Shown here: positions 55,166-64,000 of the stretch, one piece after another
How the letters are laid out: every line of letters starts with the position of its first letter
How positions within the stretch are numbered: position 1 is the first letter of the stretch
NCBI GenBank assembly: GCA_963082715.1
Contig: OY720448.1
Location: 625,001-689,000, forward strand
Direction: 5' to 3'
DNA from: Harpalus rubripes
Lineage: Eukaryota > Arthropoda > Insecta > Coleoptera > Carabidae
DNA: 64,000 nucleotides
Made by a program: the position numbers and the translations under genes
Notes under the pieces: model-generated
Told to the model about the DNA's origin: nothing
The model's input: only the letters and a program-made list of their open reading frames with translations
The model's database searches: none

Positions 55166-55814
55166 ACACATTCACCATTGACGATCTGGTTACGATATAT
55201 ACATTTTACAGATCGTGGTACCAACGTGATAAACAAAACCTCATTCGAAAACGTATATAAAATATTCAGTCAACCATTAATGTAAAATAAAATGAAGCCA
55301 TAATTTATACATTTTCTTAAAATGTATAACACAAAATTGTTTTTGTTTGATATTTCAATTCCGTGAAGTTTATTTTCAATATCGTTAACTTTGATCTGAA
55401 GTAAAAGATAAACACATTCAGTTAATAATTTTGAATAATTTCGTGACATAAATAACAAGAGTAGCGAAATATTCGAAAGCCAAACATTTCACTCTTGTGG
55501 AAATTGGGTTTCATTTAATTTACCTGCGAGAAATAGGGTGGCTTACCACCCTCGCTTCTTAGTTTACAAGAAGAACACATCTACTCAACTCAGAGACATC
55601 GTTTGGTTGTGTATGTGTTTCCTATTATTGAGGCTTAATTCGTTAGTGCTTCGTTTAACACGTATGCGAAATGCGAAAGTCGATAGCGAAGGTGGATTTA
55701 AAATATTGAACGGGGAATTTGAAACAAACAAATCTAAGGAAGATCTACTTTAATTATACGATGGCAGTTTGTAAAGACATCTACGTAGCTGTGAAAGAAG
55801 ACACATTGAACTTG
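55166..55814. other. unassigned intronic sequence
   Basis: Short ORFs (55270-55458 -, 55538-55753 +) without domains. Confidence 0.35.
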
Positions 55815-55900
55815 AACAATACTTTATTTTTCAACATAATTTCCTAAAACAGTAATACACTTTTCCCAGCGTTTCTTCAACTGTGCCATTCCGTAAAAAA
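55815..55900 (-). pseudogene. mariner transposase C-terminal tip
   Basis: The - strand reads MAQLKKRWEKCITVLGNYVE K-stop, the RW.KCI...G.YVE ending of mariner transposases. About 22 residues are left; family B copy B3 starts immediately upstream of it (on the - strand) and replaces the rest. Confidence 0.65.
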
Positions 55901-55904
55901 TTAA

Positions 55905-56835
55905 TTTTTTCGCTAAGAGAGGTACTGAATTCATGCTAAAAATCGCATATCCAGATTTTAGTGAATAAGCACGTTGTAAGGTCCCTAGAATCCGATTATA
56001 AAATTATTACGATGAAGTCCGTGTGTGGGTGTGTGTGTGTGGATGTGTGTGTGTGGATGTTGGATCCACGATTTCTCAAATAATATAAGACTTAAGACAT
56101 TTTTAACTACTGATTCCTCAATCTATCAATAATGGGAAGAGTTGATTAAGTTTTGGTAACAATTGGACAACCGGAAGTAGTAGTTACAAGAAAAAAAATC
56201 ATCTAAATATTATATATTGAAAATTTATGTAAATACTTATATTAAAGAACGTTAAATTTTTTATTCGATAAATATAAATTCATTATTATATCTTCTATAG
56301 ATTTAGATATTAAGAAATGCATATAAAATAATTTGATGTAATAAATCTCAGATCAAACTACTTCAAGGTAAGAAATTCAAATGTTTGTAATTGAGACATA
56401 AATGTCACTGTCAAAAATATTGATATGCCACGGTCAAATATATTTGTTCGTCATTATGAAAATAAAAAAAGTCAACAACGCAAAAGTATATACGTAAAAA
56501 AGAATATAAAAGAAATAGGCGAAAAAATAAAAAATAAATTACCCATTGCTGTGTGTGCCAATCTGCTAGGTTCGCAGATTTCGGTAATGATGATTACATA
56601 TTTATACCGTGCAGGCATTTACCAGGCGTCACCTCACGGGCACTCATTGCTGGCATGGAGAGTGCACCACAGGGGTCAATTTTGTGCCATTTAAAATTCG
56701 AAATATTTGGCGTCGGTCGGGATCGAACCCGGTTCCCCAGATTCGCGACTAGACACTCATGCACGCGGCTACGAGAATAAAGAAAAAGAAAAAAATATCT
56801 GGCGAGAGGTTCTGTGCTGGCCACGTCAGATTTTT
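55905..56835 (+). mobile_element. family B element carrying a SINE (B3)
   Basis: Hairpin end partly degraded (CGCTAAGAGAGGTACTG), GATGAAGTCCGTGTG, TG tract (56010-56055), B body, SINE at 56537-56776, then AATATCTGGCGAGAGGTTCT and GTGCTGGCCACGTCAGATTT. Confidence 0.75.
56537..56776 (-). repeat. SINE family 1, full length, inside B3
   Basis: TTACCCATTGCTGTGTGTGC through CGTCACCTCACGGGCACTC to the head with GGGATCGAACCCGG. The short right flank (GAATAAAGAAAAAG) and left flank (AAAAAATAAA) are A-rich target sequence. Confidence 0.8.
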
Positions 56836-56961
56836 ATTTTTGTGAGGTTGTGTCATTTTTAAATGCCATATGATTCAATGTCAATCTGTCCCGAAATGGA
56901 TGAAAATATTCAGGAACCATGCTGTACCCGAATTCAAGATACTGGTTTTTTGGTTGACTTA

Positions 56962-58019
56962 AGTCTGATTTCCACCGAATATTTTAATACTTAATGCATA
57001 ATAATTTGTGCATAAGGCTTAATGCATTATTGCAATTTACGATGATACCATTTCCAGCTATTTTGTTTAGTGACTAATTCGACAGATATGTCACATTTTT
57101 TCCTTTTTATTCTTAACTATAGCAGACTGCCATTGCATCAGTAATTCTTCTTTGTTATAATATGTCATGTGCATTATTTTCCGTATCTATATCAACATCG
57201 AAGAATTAAAAAACTTAATAATTATAAAATAGACAGTTGACAATTCAAATTAGAAAATTTATAAAGACAGATGACAGTTATGTATGTCCATCTCATAATT
57301 ACGCTTAGTCATTACGCCTTAAACCTTGAAGATTGCAAACTTTTGTTCTTACGCATTGCTCTTAGTTCTTAAGCGTTAAGTCTTATGCATAGTTGGAAAT
57401 GATACTAAACTTTGTCATATGATAAACATTTTTACACATTGCGCTTAGTTTTTAATTTTAGCTCTTAAAGCTGGTTTATGATGGATTTAATTTACAAATT
57501 TAGATTTACGAATTTACATTTATATATATATATAAATTGTACATATCTGCCTTTACTGGTTCATGATGAATTTAAGAAATTTATGATTTAGAATTTACTT
57601 TTAAAATATCACCATATTTTATATTCTAAATCTAAATTTGTGAATGCGTCCAATCATTTCACAGTATTTCAAACAAAGATTTTGGTGGGGTAAATGACAG
57701 TTTCAAGTGACAGTTGAAACATTTTAATTTTGATTTGACAAATGGATTCTGAAAATATGTATATATTATTAATATTATCTGTAGAACAATACAGATTGAT
57801 TTTGATAAAAGTGATAAAGATCATATAACTGTTATCCCACTTGTGTCAAACTACGTGACCCAATATAAGATGATTGGGCATATTTCATATCTTTAAATTC
57901 ACTACAAACCAAAAAGATAAATTGTAAATTTCAAATCTAAATTTGTAAATCTAAATTTATAAATTAAATCCTTCATAAACCAGCCATTATGCATTAGGAC
58001 AATCGGTGGAAATGAGGCT
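56962..58019. mobile_element. MITE with TTA duplication, hosting a second MITE
   Basis: Ends AGTCTGATTTCCACCGA and AGCCTCATTTCCACCGATT (complemented); TTA at 56959-56961 and 58020-58022. Subterminal TTAATGCATAA-like motifs in both orientations. Interrupted at 57468-57986. Confidence 0.75.
57468..57986. mobile_element. MITE nested in MITE, TTA duplication
   Basis: GCTGGTTTATGATGGATTTA and GCTGGTTTATGAAGGATTTA (complemented) with 2 mismatched outer bases; TTA at 57465-57467 and 57987-57989. Removing it rejoins the host MITE across the TTA. Confidence 0.7.
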
Positions 58020-58022
58020 TTA

Positions 58023-58970
58023 CGGAACATAGTGTAACTGCAAGTTGCCTAACTGCCAAAATGTCAGCGTTTTGACAGCTAGAAAAGGATAGCAATAGTA
58101 ACCTGGCATGTAACTGCCCAGCATACCGCGGTTACGTGTTTGACGTAACCGCAAGCAACCGGTATGCTGAATAAAATGCGGTTACCATGTAACCGGAGAT
58201 AACCAGACAGAATAAAAAATGCATTATAAAACATCTATTATGTATTTATTACGTCAAGCGACAACTGACAAATAGATTAGGTATTGAACGTTATTTAATA
58301 TCAAAATTTGGAGCGTTTTTCTCAAAACTTGTTAGATACGTTAGTATAAAAATGTTGATGTAATTAAAGTTTGTAACAGTTTTATAGGAATTTGCTGAAC
58401 ATTAGTAAACATCTACTTTAATTATACATGGATGCAAACAAGATCCCGTCGATTGTGCAGTAATCAAATGCACTAATAGAATTCCTAATTAAAATACAGG
58501 CATTCCCATCTCTTTGTTGCGAAATCCTCTGCTTGTTTTATTTCAATTTAATTTCCAAACCATTACAACTACACAGCTGGCGATGTGATTGGCACGTACA
58601 ATCTTTTGGCATTAATCTTTCATTCAGCAAATAAATATTATTCCCAACGATACGATACGTTGTTCCGACAAACAAAAATTACACCATGTGTAAATAATTA
58701 TCAAGAGAATAGTAATGAATAATCGATATGCGATGTGTAGTGTATGTTCAGTGAAAACGGTGCTCGTGATGTTAGGGTTGTTTTGATTTTTGCGCGGTTT
58801 TCACCCCCGAATTAGTCGTGTCGTTGCGTAAGTAGAACAGTGGTTTATTGGGTTAATTCCGTTACTCAAAAATCGGGACATGACAGATTTAAATGATTAT
58901 GTGCGATATTCAATTATGGTTTATACTTACGTAGTATGTTTGAAGGTTGTAGACAATGGTTGATTTTGAG
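58023..58970. other. unassigned
   Basis: 58120-58200 has several GGTTAC/GTAACC motifs in both orientations (CCGCGGTTACGTG, AACCGGTATGCTG), perhaps an old TIR element without clear ends. Otherwise nothing recognised. Confidence 0.35.
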
Positions 58971-58973
58971 TAA

Positions 58974-59502
58974 AGCCTCATTCACAGCTAATTTTTTAAT
59001 GCTTAACGTTAATACGTAGTGCTAATAGATAATACGTAACGAAGTTTGATATATGGCAACGCTCAGGACCATTCACAGCTAGTTTTAATATTAACGCATA
59101 ATGCATAAACACAATGCATAGCAATAAATGTTTGCAAACACCAAAGTTTTATGCATTACCCATTATTCATTAAGTAAATTTGTGACAGCTGCCAAAATGA
59201 ATTTGTGAGAAATTTCAAAATCTTCAATTTCAAAGAAAATATACAGCTGCATCTAGTGCTACATTTGTAATAGCATGTGCTCAAATAAAATGAAACAATG
59301 AAATACGCTTCAGCAATCCTTTCCTGCCATGATAAACATCAATTTTGACAGGTAAATTGAATAAATACAGATGTCAACTATCAATTAAATTTTGTTGCAG
59401 AAAATGCTATGTTTTTTTAAACCTTACGCATTAGCACTATGTATTAAAGTTATGTCTTATGCATTATCATTACGCATTAAACAAGTAGCTGTGAATGTAG
59501 CT
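58974..59502. mobile_element. MITE with TAA duplication
   Basis: Ends AGCCTCATTCACAGCTA and AGCTACATTCACAGCTA (complemented), TAA at 58971-58973 and 59503-59505. Internal TAATGCATAA motifs, as in 56962-58019, suggest a shared family. No ORF. Confidence 0.78.
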
Positions 59503-59632
59503 TAATAACACACGTATCTCGAACAGACATTGTCTTTATATTTACAAAAATATACTACACGACGTTCCGATTGATAATATCTCCAATCGTTATCGAGTGG
59601 AAACTGAACAATAATCTTAAAGCTACGACATT

Positions 59633-60000
59633 TTATATTAAGAGCGATGTGATGAGCTGTGACGATTCCGTTTGAGGTAGACCAAATAGGGGGCGCCACA
59701 CGGTACGAATATCTGTGCTGGGATGGCTGAAAACTCCACTGTTGTTGGTGATGTACGCTGCTTCTCTGAATTTTCTTTTATACCAATGATCTCTGTCAAT
59801 AATGTGGGCTTCATTCCATTTGATGTGGTGTTTTTCTGTCCAAGCGTGATGTGCAATACCTGACTTTTCAGTTTCTCCTAATTGCGTGTTCTTCCTATGT
59901 TTTTTAAGTCTTACGGCTAGAGGTCTTTTTGTTTCACCTATGTATGAGGCACCGCATTCACATGGCACTTCGTATATGCAAATCGGCTTTGTTCTTGTGA
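59633..60000 (-). pseudogene. Penelope-like GIY-YIG endonuclease fragment (left arm)
   Basis: Penelope-like retroelements carry a C-terminal GIY-YIG nuclease that nicks target DNA. Here the - strand reads ICIYEVPCECGASYIGETKR, then RPLAVRLKKHRKNTQ, EKSGIAHHAWTE and WNEAHIIDRDHWYKRKFREA, ending SHPSTDIRTVW. The Tyr pair (IY ... YIGET), Arg in the VRLKKH helix, and Glu of KFREA are all visible. The preceding CECG motif is typical of Penelope. The reverse transcriptase is absent, so this is a 5'-truncated piece rather than a host nuclease. Confidence 0.85.
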
Positions 60001-60029
60001 GTGCACTTCGCAGCCGAAGCAAGAAAACA

Positions 60030-60388
60030 CGAAGAATTGCATATACCAAGTGCCATGTGAATGCGATGCCTCATACATAGGTGAAACTAAAAGATCTCTA
60101 CCCATAAGACTTAAAGAACATAGGAAGAACACGCAATTGGGAGAAACTGAAAAGTCAGGTATTGCACATCACGCTTGGACAGAACAACACCACATCAAAT
60201 GGAATGAAGCTCACATTATTGACAGAGATCATTGGTATAAAAGAAAATTCAAAGAAGCAGCGTACATCACCAATAACAGTGGAGTATTCAGCCATCCCAG
60301 TACAGATATTCGTACCGTGTGGCGCCCCCTAATTGGTCAACTCCATCACCTGAAACGGAATCGTCACAGCTCATCACATCCCTCCTAG
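60030..60388 (+). pseudogene. Penelope-like GIY-YIG endonuclease fragment (right arm)
   Basis: Same domain on the + strand: PCECDASYIGETKRSLPIRL, EHRKNTQLGETEKSGIAHHA, WNEAHIIDRDHWYKRKFKEA and SHPSTDIRTVW. CECG has become CECD and the first Tyr is in a shortened N-terminus that begins at the palindrome centre. A small insertion (GQLHHLKRN for GLPQTES) distinguishes it from the left arm. No RT domain. Confidence 0.85.
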
Positions 60389-60589
60389 TAGCTTTAAGAT
60401 TATTGTTCAGTTTACACTTGATAACGATTGGAGATATTATCAATCGAAACGTCGTGTAGTATATTTTTTGTAAAAATAAAGACAATGTCTGTTCGAGATA
60501 CGTGTGTTATTAGTCTTATATAGTATATTGTGTATAGGTGTAGAGTGTAAATTTTTTATTTAATCGTATATGAATTTTTTATTTCTGCA

Positions 60590-60900
60590 AATCTTTCTAG
60601 CCTCTTAAATTGTCGTGTTTTTCTTTTCCAAGATCTTCATTATTACCTTATCCCAGTTGTCTTCAGATCTTCCTAGGTCTTTTTTTTCTACCACGTTCGT
60701 CATCCATATCCGTGTCACAGGTCTGTATTCGTTCAATTTGATCATATGTCCCCACCAAGCTAGTTATTTCTTCTCGTTGAAGTCCAAATCAGACTTACAT
60801 CTTAGTTGTTCTCTAAGCATTTCGTTTGTGATTCTATCGCGTAGTGTTACTTTCAGTATCCTTCTGAAATATTTCATTACAAGTGGTTGGATTTTACTTT
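60590..60900 (-). pseudogene. non-LTR retrotransposon C-terminus, degraded
   Basis: Nucleotide-level relative of 6870-7600 (shared CTTTTCCAAGATCTTCA, ACCTTATCCCAG, CCACCAAGCTAG). The - strand would encode the xQLAWWGHMIKLNE-type motif with stops. Lacks the foldback insertion, so it shows the empty site. Confidence 0.55.
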
Positions 60901-61403
60901 TCTTTATCTTAGATAATACCCAAGCAGGGACAAACTGGGCCACCGGGATTTCGGGAAATTGCCGAGAGGCCGCGACTTGTAAGATGCCGGTAGGCCTAGC
61001 ATCTATTTTTTTTACACGTATAAAACCTTCTGAAATTGTAAATATTTTTATGCTCGGTTATATCCCGATATCGATGAAAGTAACTAAAACATAGACAAGA
61101 TGCTTTTAAAAAATCTGATTTTTTACTCTCATTTATACACCGAGAGAAAAACAACCAATTTGTGGCCAGCAGAGGCTAGCTCCAAAGGTTTCACCAATGA
61201 TTTGGAATACGATCTTTAACAATAACAGGCGAAAAATTTTCCAGTGACGAAACAGCTTTGGAACCATTCCGAATTGAGTTGCATAAGATAATAAAATATC
61301 AGTCAAGCTGATTTAAAAGTCGTGGTTTAAGTTGATCATAAGATGATAGTGACTGGGAAGAAGAAGATGGAAACAAAAAACAAGAACTTGTAAACACGAT
61401 TAA
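60901..61403. other. unassigned
   Basis: CAGGGACAAACTGGGCCACC (60923) resembles a hAT-type CAGGG end but no partner was found. The rest is unrecognised. Confidence 0.3.
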
Positions 61404-62225
61404 TACAGAGTGTCTCACAACTCGCGCCCCAGACGAAACTGACACTTGCCGACGACAATAGGTTGCCAACAAATAGAAGAAAATAATTTGCGGCTGCTGG
61501 CATAACGGAGTTACAAGACTTTTTAATCCACCAATCCCGGAAGGATTTCGTGAGGTGTGATTATATTACAAAATAAAACTGGTTGCTAGGTTTTAAAAAT
61601 ACTACTAGTGAGTTACAAAATTTGTTTGGGTTTCTGTAATTTTGACACTTTAGAGTTGACTTTTCACTGTCAACAAATTTAGGTCAGCGAAGGTGTTATC
61701 CGAGATCATCATTTATATCGTACAGTGCAACGTATTGTAGCACTAGTTTCTTTTCGATCTGGCATAACTTGACCGGTCTCATGCGTCCTTGCGATGGCTC
61801 TCAATATCACTTTATGATCCACAAGATTTCTATCCGGAAAACGTTCCGAATAGACTCGTGCTGCCTCTCTGGCGTTACGTTCACATTCTCCGAAAATTAT
61901 AATCATTTCTAAGTAATCAGCGGCTGAATACATGGTAAGAATTTGCCCTTTTTTATTCACCTTGTCAAATTTAATTTGACACTGACATTTTTCGAAAACT
62001 ACATTCGCCCACACATTTTAAAGAAGATTTGATTTATATAAAACCCTAGTACCATAAAATTACGGCAAACACACGTTAAAGGTGTAGGTCTCTGATTGGT
62101 CAATTTTAAGACGTCGTTTCTCGAATATCTTTTAAGCTAGATTTTTTTTCTTCGAAATTATACATCCGAGTGCAGTCTCGTGTTTCCACATTCGCTCTGG
62201 GGCACGAGTTGTGAGACAGCCTGTA
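61404..62225 (-). mobile_element. TA-duplicating transposon, copy 2 (opposite orientation)
   Basis: Ends CAGAGTGTCTCACAACTCG (61406) and CAGGCTGTCTCACAACTCG (complemented), TA at 61404-61405 and 62224-62225. About 120 bp longer than copy 1 at 26216, with a better preserved ORF. Confidence 0.85.
61709..62014 (-). pseudogene. DUF4817-like N-terminal ORF, copy 2
   Basis: A 101-codon open frame includes YSAADYLEMIIIFGECERNA, REAARVYSERFPDRNLVDHK and RAIARTHETGQVMPDR. This covers the complete helix-turn-helix-like DUF4817 block, which in full-length insect elements precedes a DDE domain. The frame then stops after 20 unrelated residues, and only ~300 bp remain before the TIR. It could make a short DNA-binding peptide if expressed; more likely it is a non-autonomous relic. 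Confidence 0.65.
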
Positions 62226-62332
62226 TAATCAGTCTCGTAAGTGAACCTATCATGTGCTTAAATTCTAATGTTTATGTCAGCCTCTTGTGATCCATCCAAA
62301 ATTAAAAAAATTGTTTCATGTGAAATGTTACC

Positions 62333-62500
62333 CCTGTGGTGCACTCTGCACGCCAGCAAGGAGTGCCCGTGAGGTGACACCTGATAAGCGCCCGCATGGT
62401 GCAAATATTTCATCATTACCGATATCTGTGTACAATGCAGATTGGCACACCCAGCAATAGGTAATAAGCCGTGATGATATATTTATTTATTTGAAATACC
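62333..62500 (+). repeat. SINE family 1, 3' part
   Basis: ACCCCTGTGGTGCACTCTGC, AGTGCCCGTGAGGTGACACC, CAGATTGGCACACCCAGCAA and a TATATTTATTTATTT tail. The head is missing. Confidence 0.75.
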
Positions 62501-63047
62501 CTATTATGTCTGTATTTCATGAAGAGATATTACAATTATACGGTAACTGAAAATATTAATATATAATGTGTATGGTTGGATGTGCATCTGTAGTGGCTTT
62601 GTTAAATGATTTGTAATGTGTGCGAGCATTAGGAAGATGGCTCAAGATAGTGAATTTCCGCTCGGAAGTGGAGTGGATCTGCCCTCGACGTTTTACACTG
62701 CAGATAATCATCTATGTATAAATACTCAATTAATGCAGGAATACAACCACAATATACACTACTAATGAAAATTATAATGACATATAAATTCAAACAGACA
62801 GTCTGAGAAATGAACTGATACATAATAAATTTTTGTACAGTCAAATTTCTTAAAAATACCATTCCAAGTTAATGATTTAGTTAATTTATATGAGTAAGGT
62901 AGTTAAGCCGATTGATCTAGTTGATTGGACTGACATCTATAGTGTTTGAAACTTAAAATTAGAAATAGTATGATCGTTATAAATGACAATGATTTTATTT
63001 TTAGTTATAATTAGCTAATATTTTAATTGATGACAACAATTAATATA
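62501..63047. other. unassigned
   Basis: ORF 62629-62862 (-) has no domain. Nothing else seen. Confidence 0.35.
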
Positions 63048-63215
63048 CAGGGTGAGTTTGGGAAGACGCCCCCCCCCCCCACCTTAACTTTTTTTATTAT
63101 AAGCAATAGAAAAAATGGCTCATATAAAAGTTATATTATTTTAAATATACTTTTGATGGCGATGTAGATATTTATTAAAAAGTCAGATTTACAAGATACG
63201 CCTATCAACTTTTCT
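63048..63215 (+). repeat. repeat K, second copy
   Basis: ACAGGGTGAGTTTGGGAAGA CGCC then poly-C, followed by AATGGCTCATATAAAAGTT and TTTTGATGGC as in 51620-51970. It is cut short by family C. Confidence 0.55.
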
Positions 63216-63229
63216 TATCACCTCCCGCT

Positions 63230-63337
63230 ACCCTCGGGAGGGAGGTATAGGGATCGTGCTAAAAATCACATATGGATATTTTGGTAAACGACCACGTTTT
63301 AAGGTCCTTAGAATCCAATTTTAATATTTTCACGATG

Positions 63338-63420
<83 letters not shown>

Positions 63421-63471
63421 TATGTGTGTGTGTGTGCGTGGGTGGGTGCGTGCGTGCGTCCGTGCGTGTGC

Positions 63472-63512
<41 letters not shown>

Positions 63513-64000
63513 GATCCTCCAATCTAACTCAAATACTATCCCCCAGAAAATTTTTAAACCTTTGTATTTTTATCATATTCTAATATGGGAAGAGGTCATT
63601 AGATTTTGCTGTATATCAGATAACCGGAAATGGCACTTTACTTGAAGCTCAAAATAGATTTTCTTCGAAAAATACCTTCAAATGTTATTGTCTGAAAATT
63701 TGTGTTTTTATAAAAATTAAAGATTATTAAATTTTCTACAGATTTGCATAAATACTTTTTCTATATATTTTATGGATAAATTTATAAAATTATCTATAAT
63801 TTTAATACCGGAGCCTACACTTTAAACAAGCAAAATTTCTTGGTTACGCAGTTCATATCTCAAAAATGTATAAAGAGCTAATCATTTCAAATTAATAATA
63901 GTAACGTTTTAAAAAGAAAATAGTAAATAGAATCATAGTTATATGGAATGGATCTTAATACAGTTTCCGAAATAACTAAATATGTAAGTATGTATATTTA
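63230..64000 (+). mobile_element. family C element running off the window (C8)
   Basis: Hairpin ACCTCCCGCTACCCTCGGG AGGGAGGTATAG, ATCGTGCTAAAAATCACATA, CACGATGATG, TG microsatellite (63340-63505), the whole C body and the start of its far end (ATATGGAATGGATCTTAATA). The terminus lies beyond 64000. Confidence 0.8.
63340..63505. repeat. TG microsatellite in C8
   Basis: Long uninterrupted (TG)n to 63411, then TATG, GGGTGGG, TGCGTGCG and further (TG)n. ORFs through it (VCVC) are artefacts. Confidence 0.95.

Larger units (their letters stand above)
59505..60511. repeat. 1-kb head-to-head inverted pair of Penelope-like fragments
   Basis: Two ~500-bp arms meet near 60005. Outer limits are AATAACACACG and CGTGTGTTATT. 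Each arm carries a GIY-YIG fragment reading outward, followed by a 3' region with GATATTATCAATC and GAAACGTCGTG. Arms differ at scattered positions and by small indels. Confidence 0.85.

Noticed and set aside
59633..60388. GIY-YIG nuclease as a host gene
   Set aside because: Inverted pair of partial copies with Penelope-specific CECG context and no intact N-terminal part; a retroelement remnant.
1..64000. CRISPR array or bacterial gene cluster
   Set aside because: Direct repeats are microsatellites or transposons; introns, SINEs and retroelements show a eukaryotic genome.

Overview
The window is nuclear DNA from an animal with a large, AT-rich, transposon-filled genome. An insect, perhaps a beetle, fits best: the retroelement and mariner families look insect-like, introns are multi-kilobase, and spliceosomal GT/AG junctions are visible. 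The species guess is inference. I see no bacterial features, operons or CRISPR arrays.

One host gene is supported. It lies on the + strand and three coding exons are visible (17803-18011, 22839-23222, 37136-37240). They join in frame, always in phase 2, into a signal peptide, a CUB domain, a complete EGF domain and the start of a second EGF. A 5'-UTR acceptor precedes the start codon, so at least one upstream exon is missing. The exon after 37240 was not found, so the gene runs on through or beyond the remaining 26.7 kb. Introns are 4.8 kb, 13.9 kb and over 26 kb, and nearly all recognisable sequence in them is mobile DNA.

The dominant mobile component is a set of related non-autonomous elements, here called A, B, C and D. 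One end is AAAAATCTGRTGTGGCCAGCAC. The other end of A-C is a hairpin built on ACCTTCCG or ACCTCCCG. A, B and C carry a CA/TG (or ACAT) microsatellite at a fixed internal position beside ACATCATCGT. Almost every dinucleotide microsatellite in the window belongs to one of these elements, and several are junctions between different families.

Other mobile DNA: (1) short TIR elements with TTA/TAA or other 3-bp duplications (3392, 3965, 13545, 23264, 52345, 56962, 57468, 58974); (2) a twin pair of ~1.05-kb TIR elements (30308, 37767); (3) mariner/Tc1 remnants (4738, 5935, 31430, 40312, 44130, 55815) and two copies of a TA-duplicating element with a DUF4817-like ORF (26216, 61404); (4) non-LTR retrotransposon pieces (1, 6870, 25730, 35164, 37685, 42986, 45275, 60590); (5) Penelope-like GIY-YIG fragments as a 1-kb inverted pair (59505-60511) and a related foldback (7103-7525); (6) two tRNA-headed SINE families; (7) a hAT-like element (18175) and a doubtful solo LTR (53432).

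No intact transposase or reverse transcriptase was found. Many elements are nested, so relative ages can be read: mariner 40312 is older than B2/A7 inside it, A6 is older than its two inserts, the non-LTR remnant at 37685 is older than the TIR element at 37767, and MITE 56962 is older than MITE 57468. Element boundaries are by eye, usually good to a few bases where TIRs or duplications are quoted and to tens of bases elsewhere.
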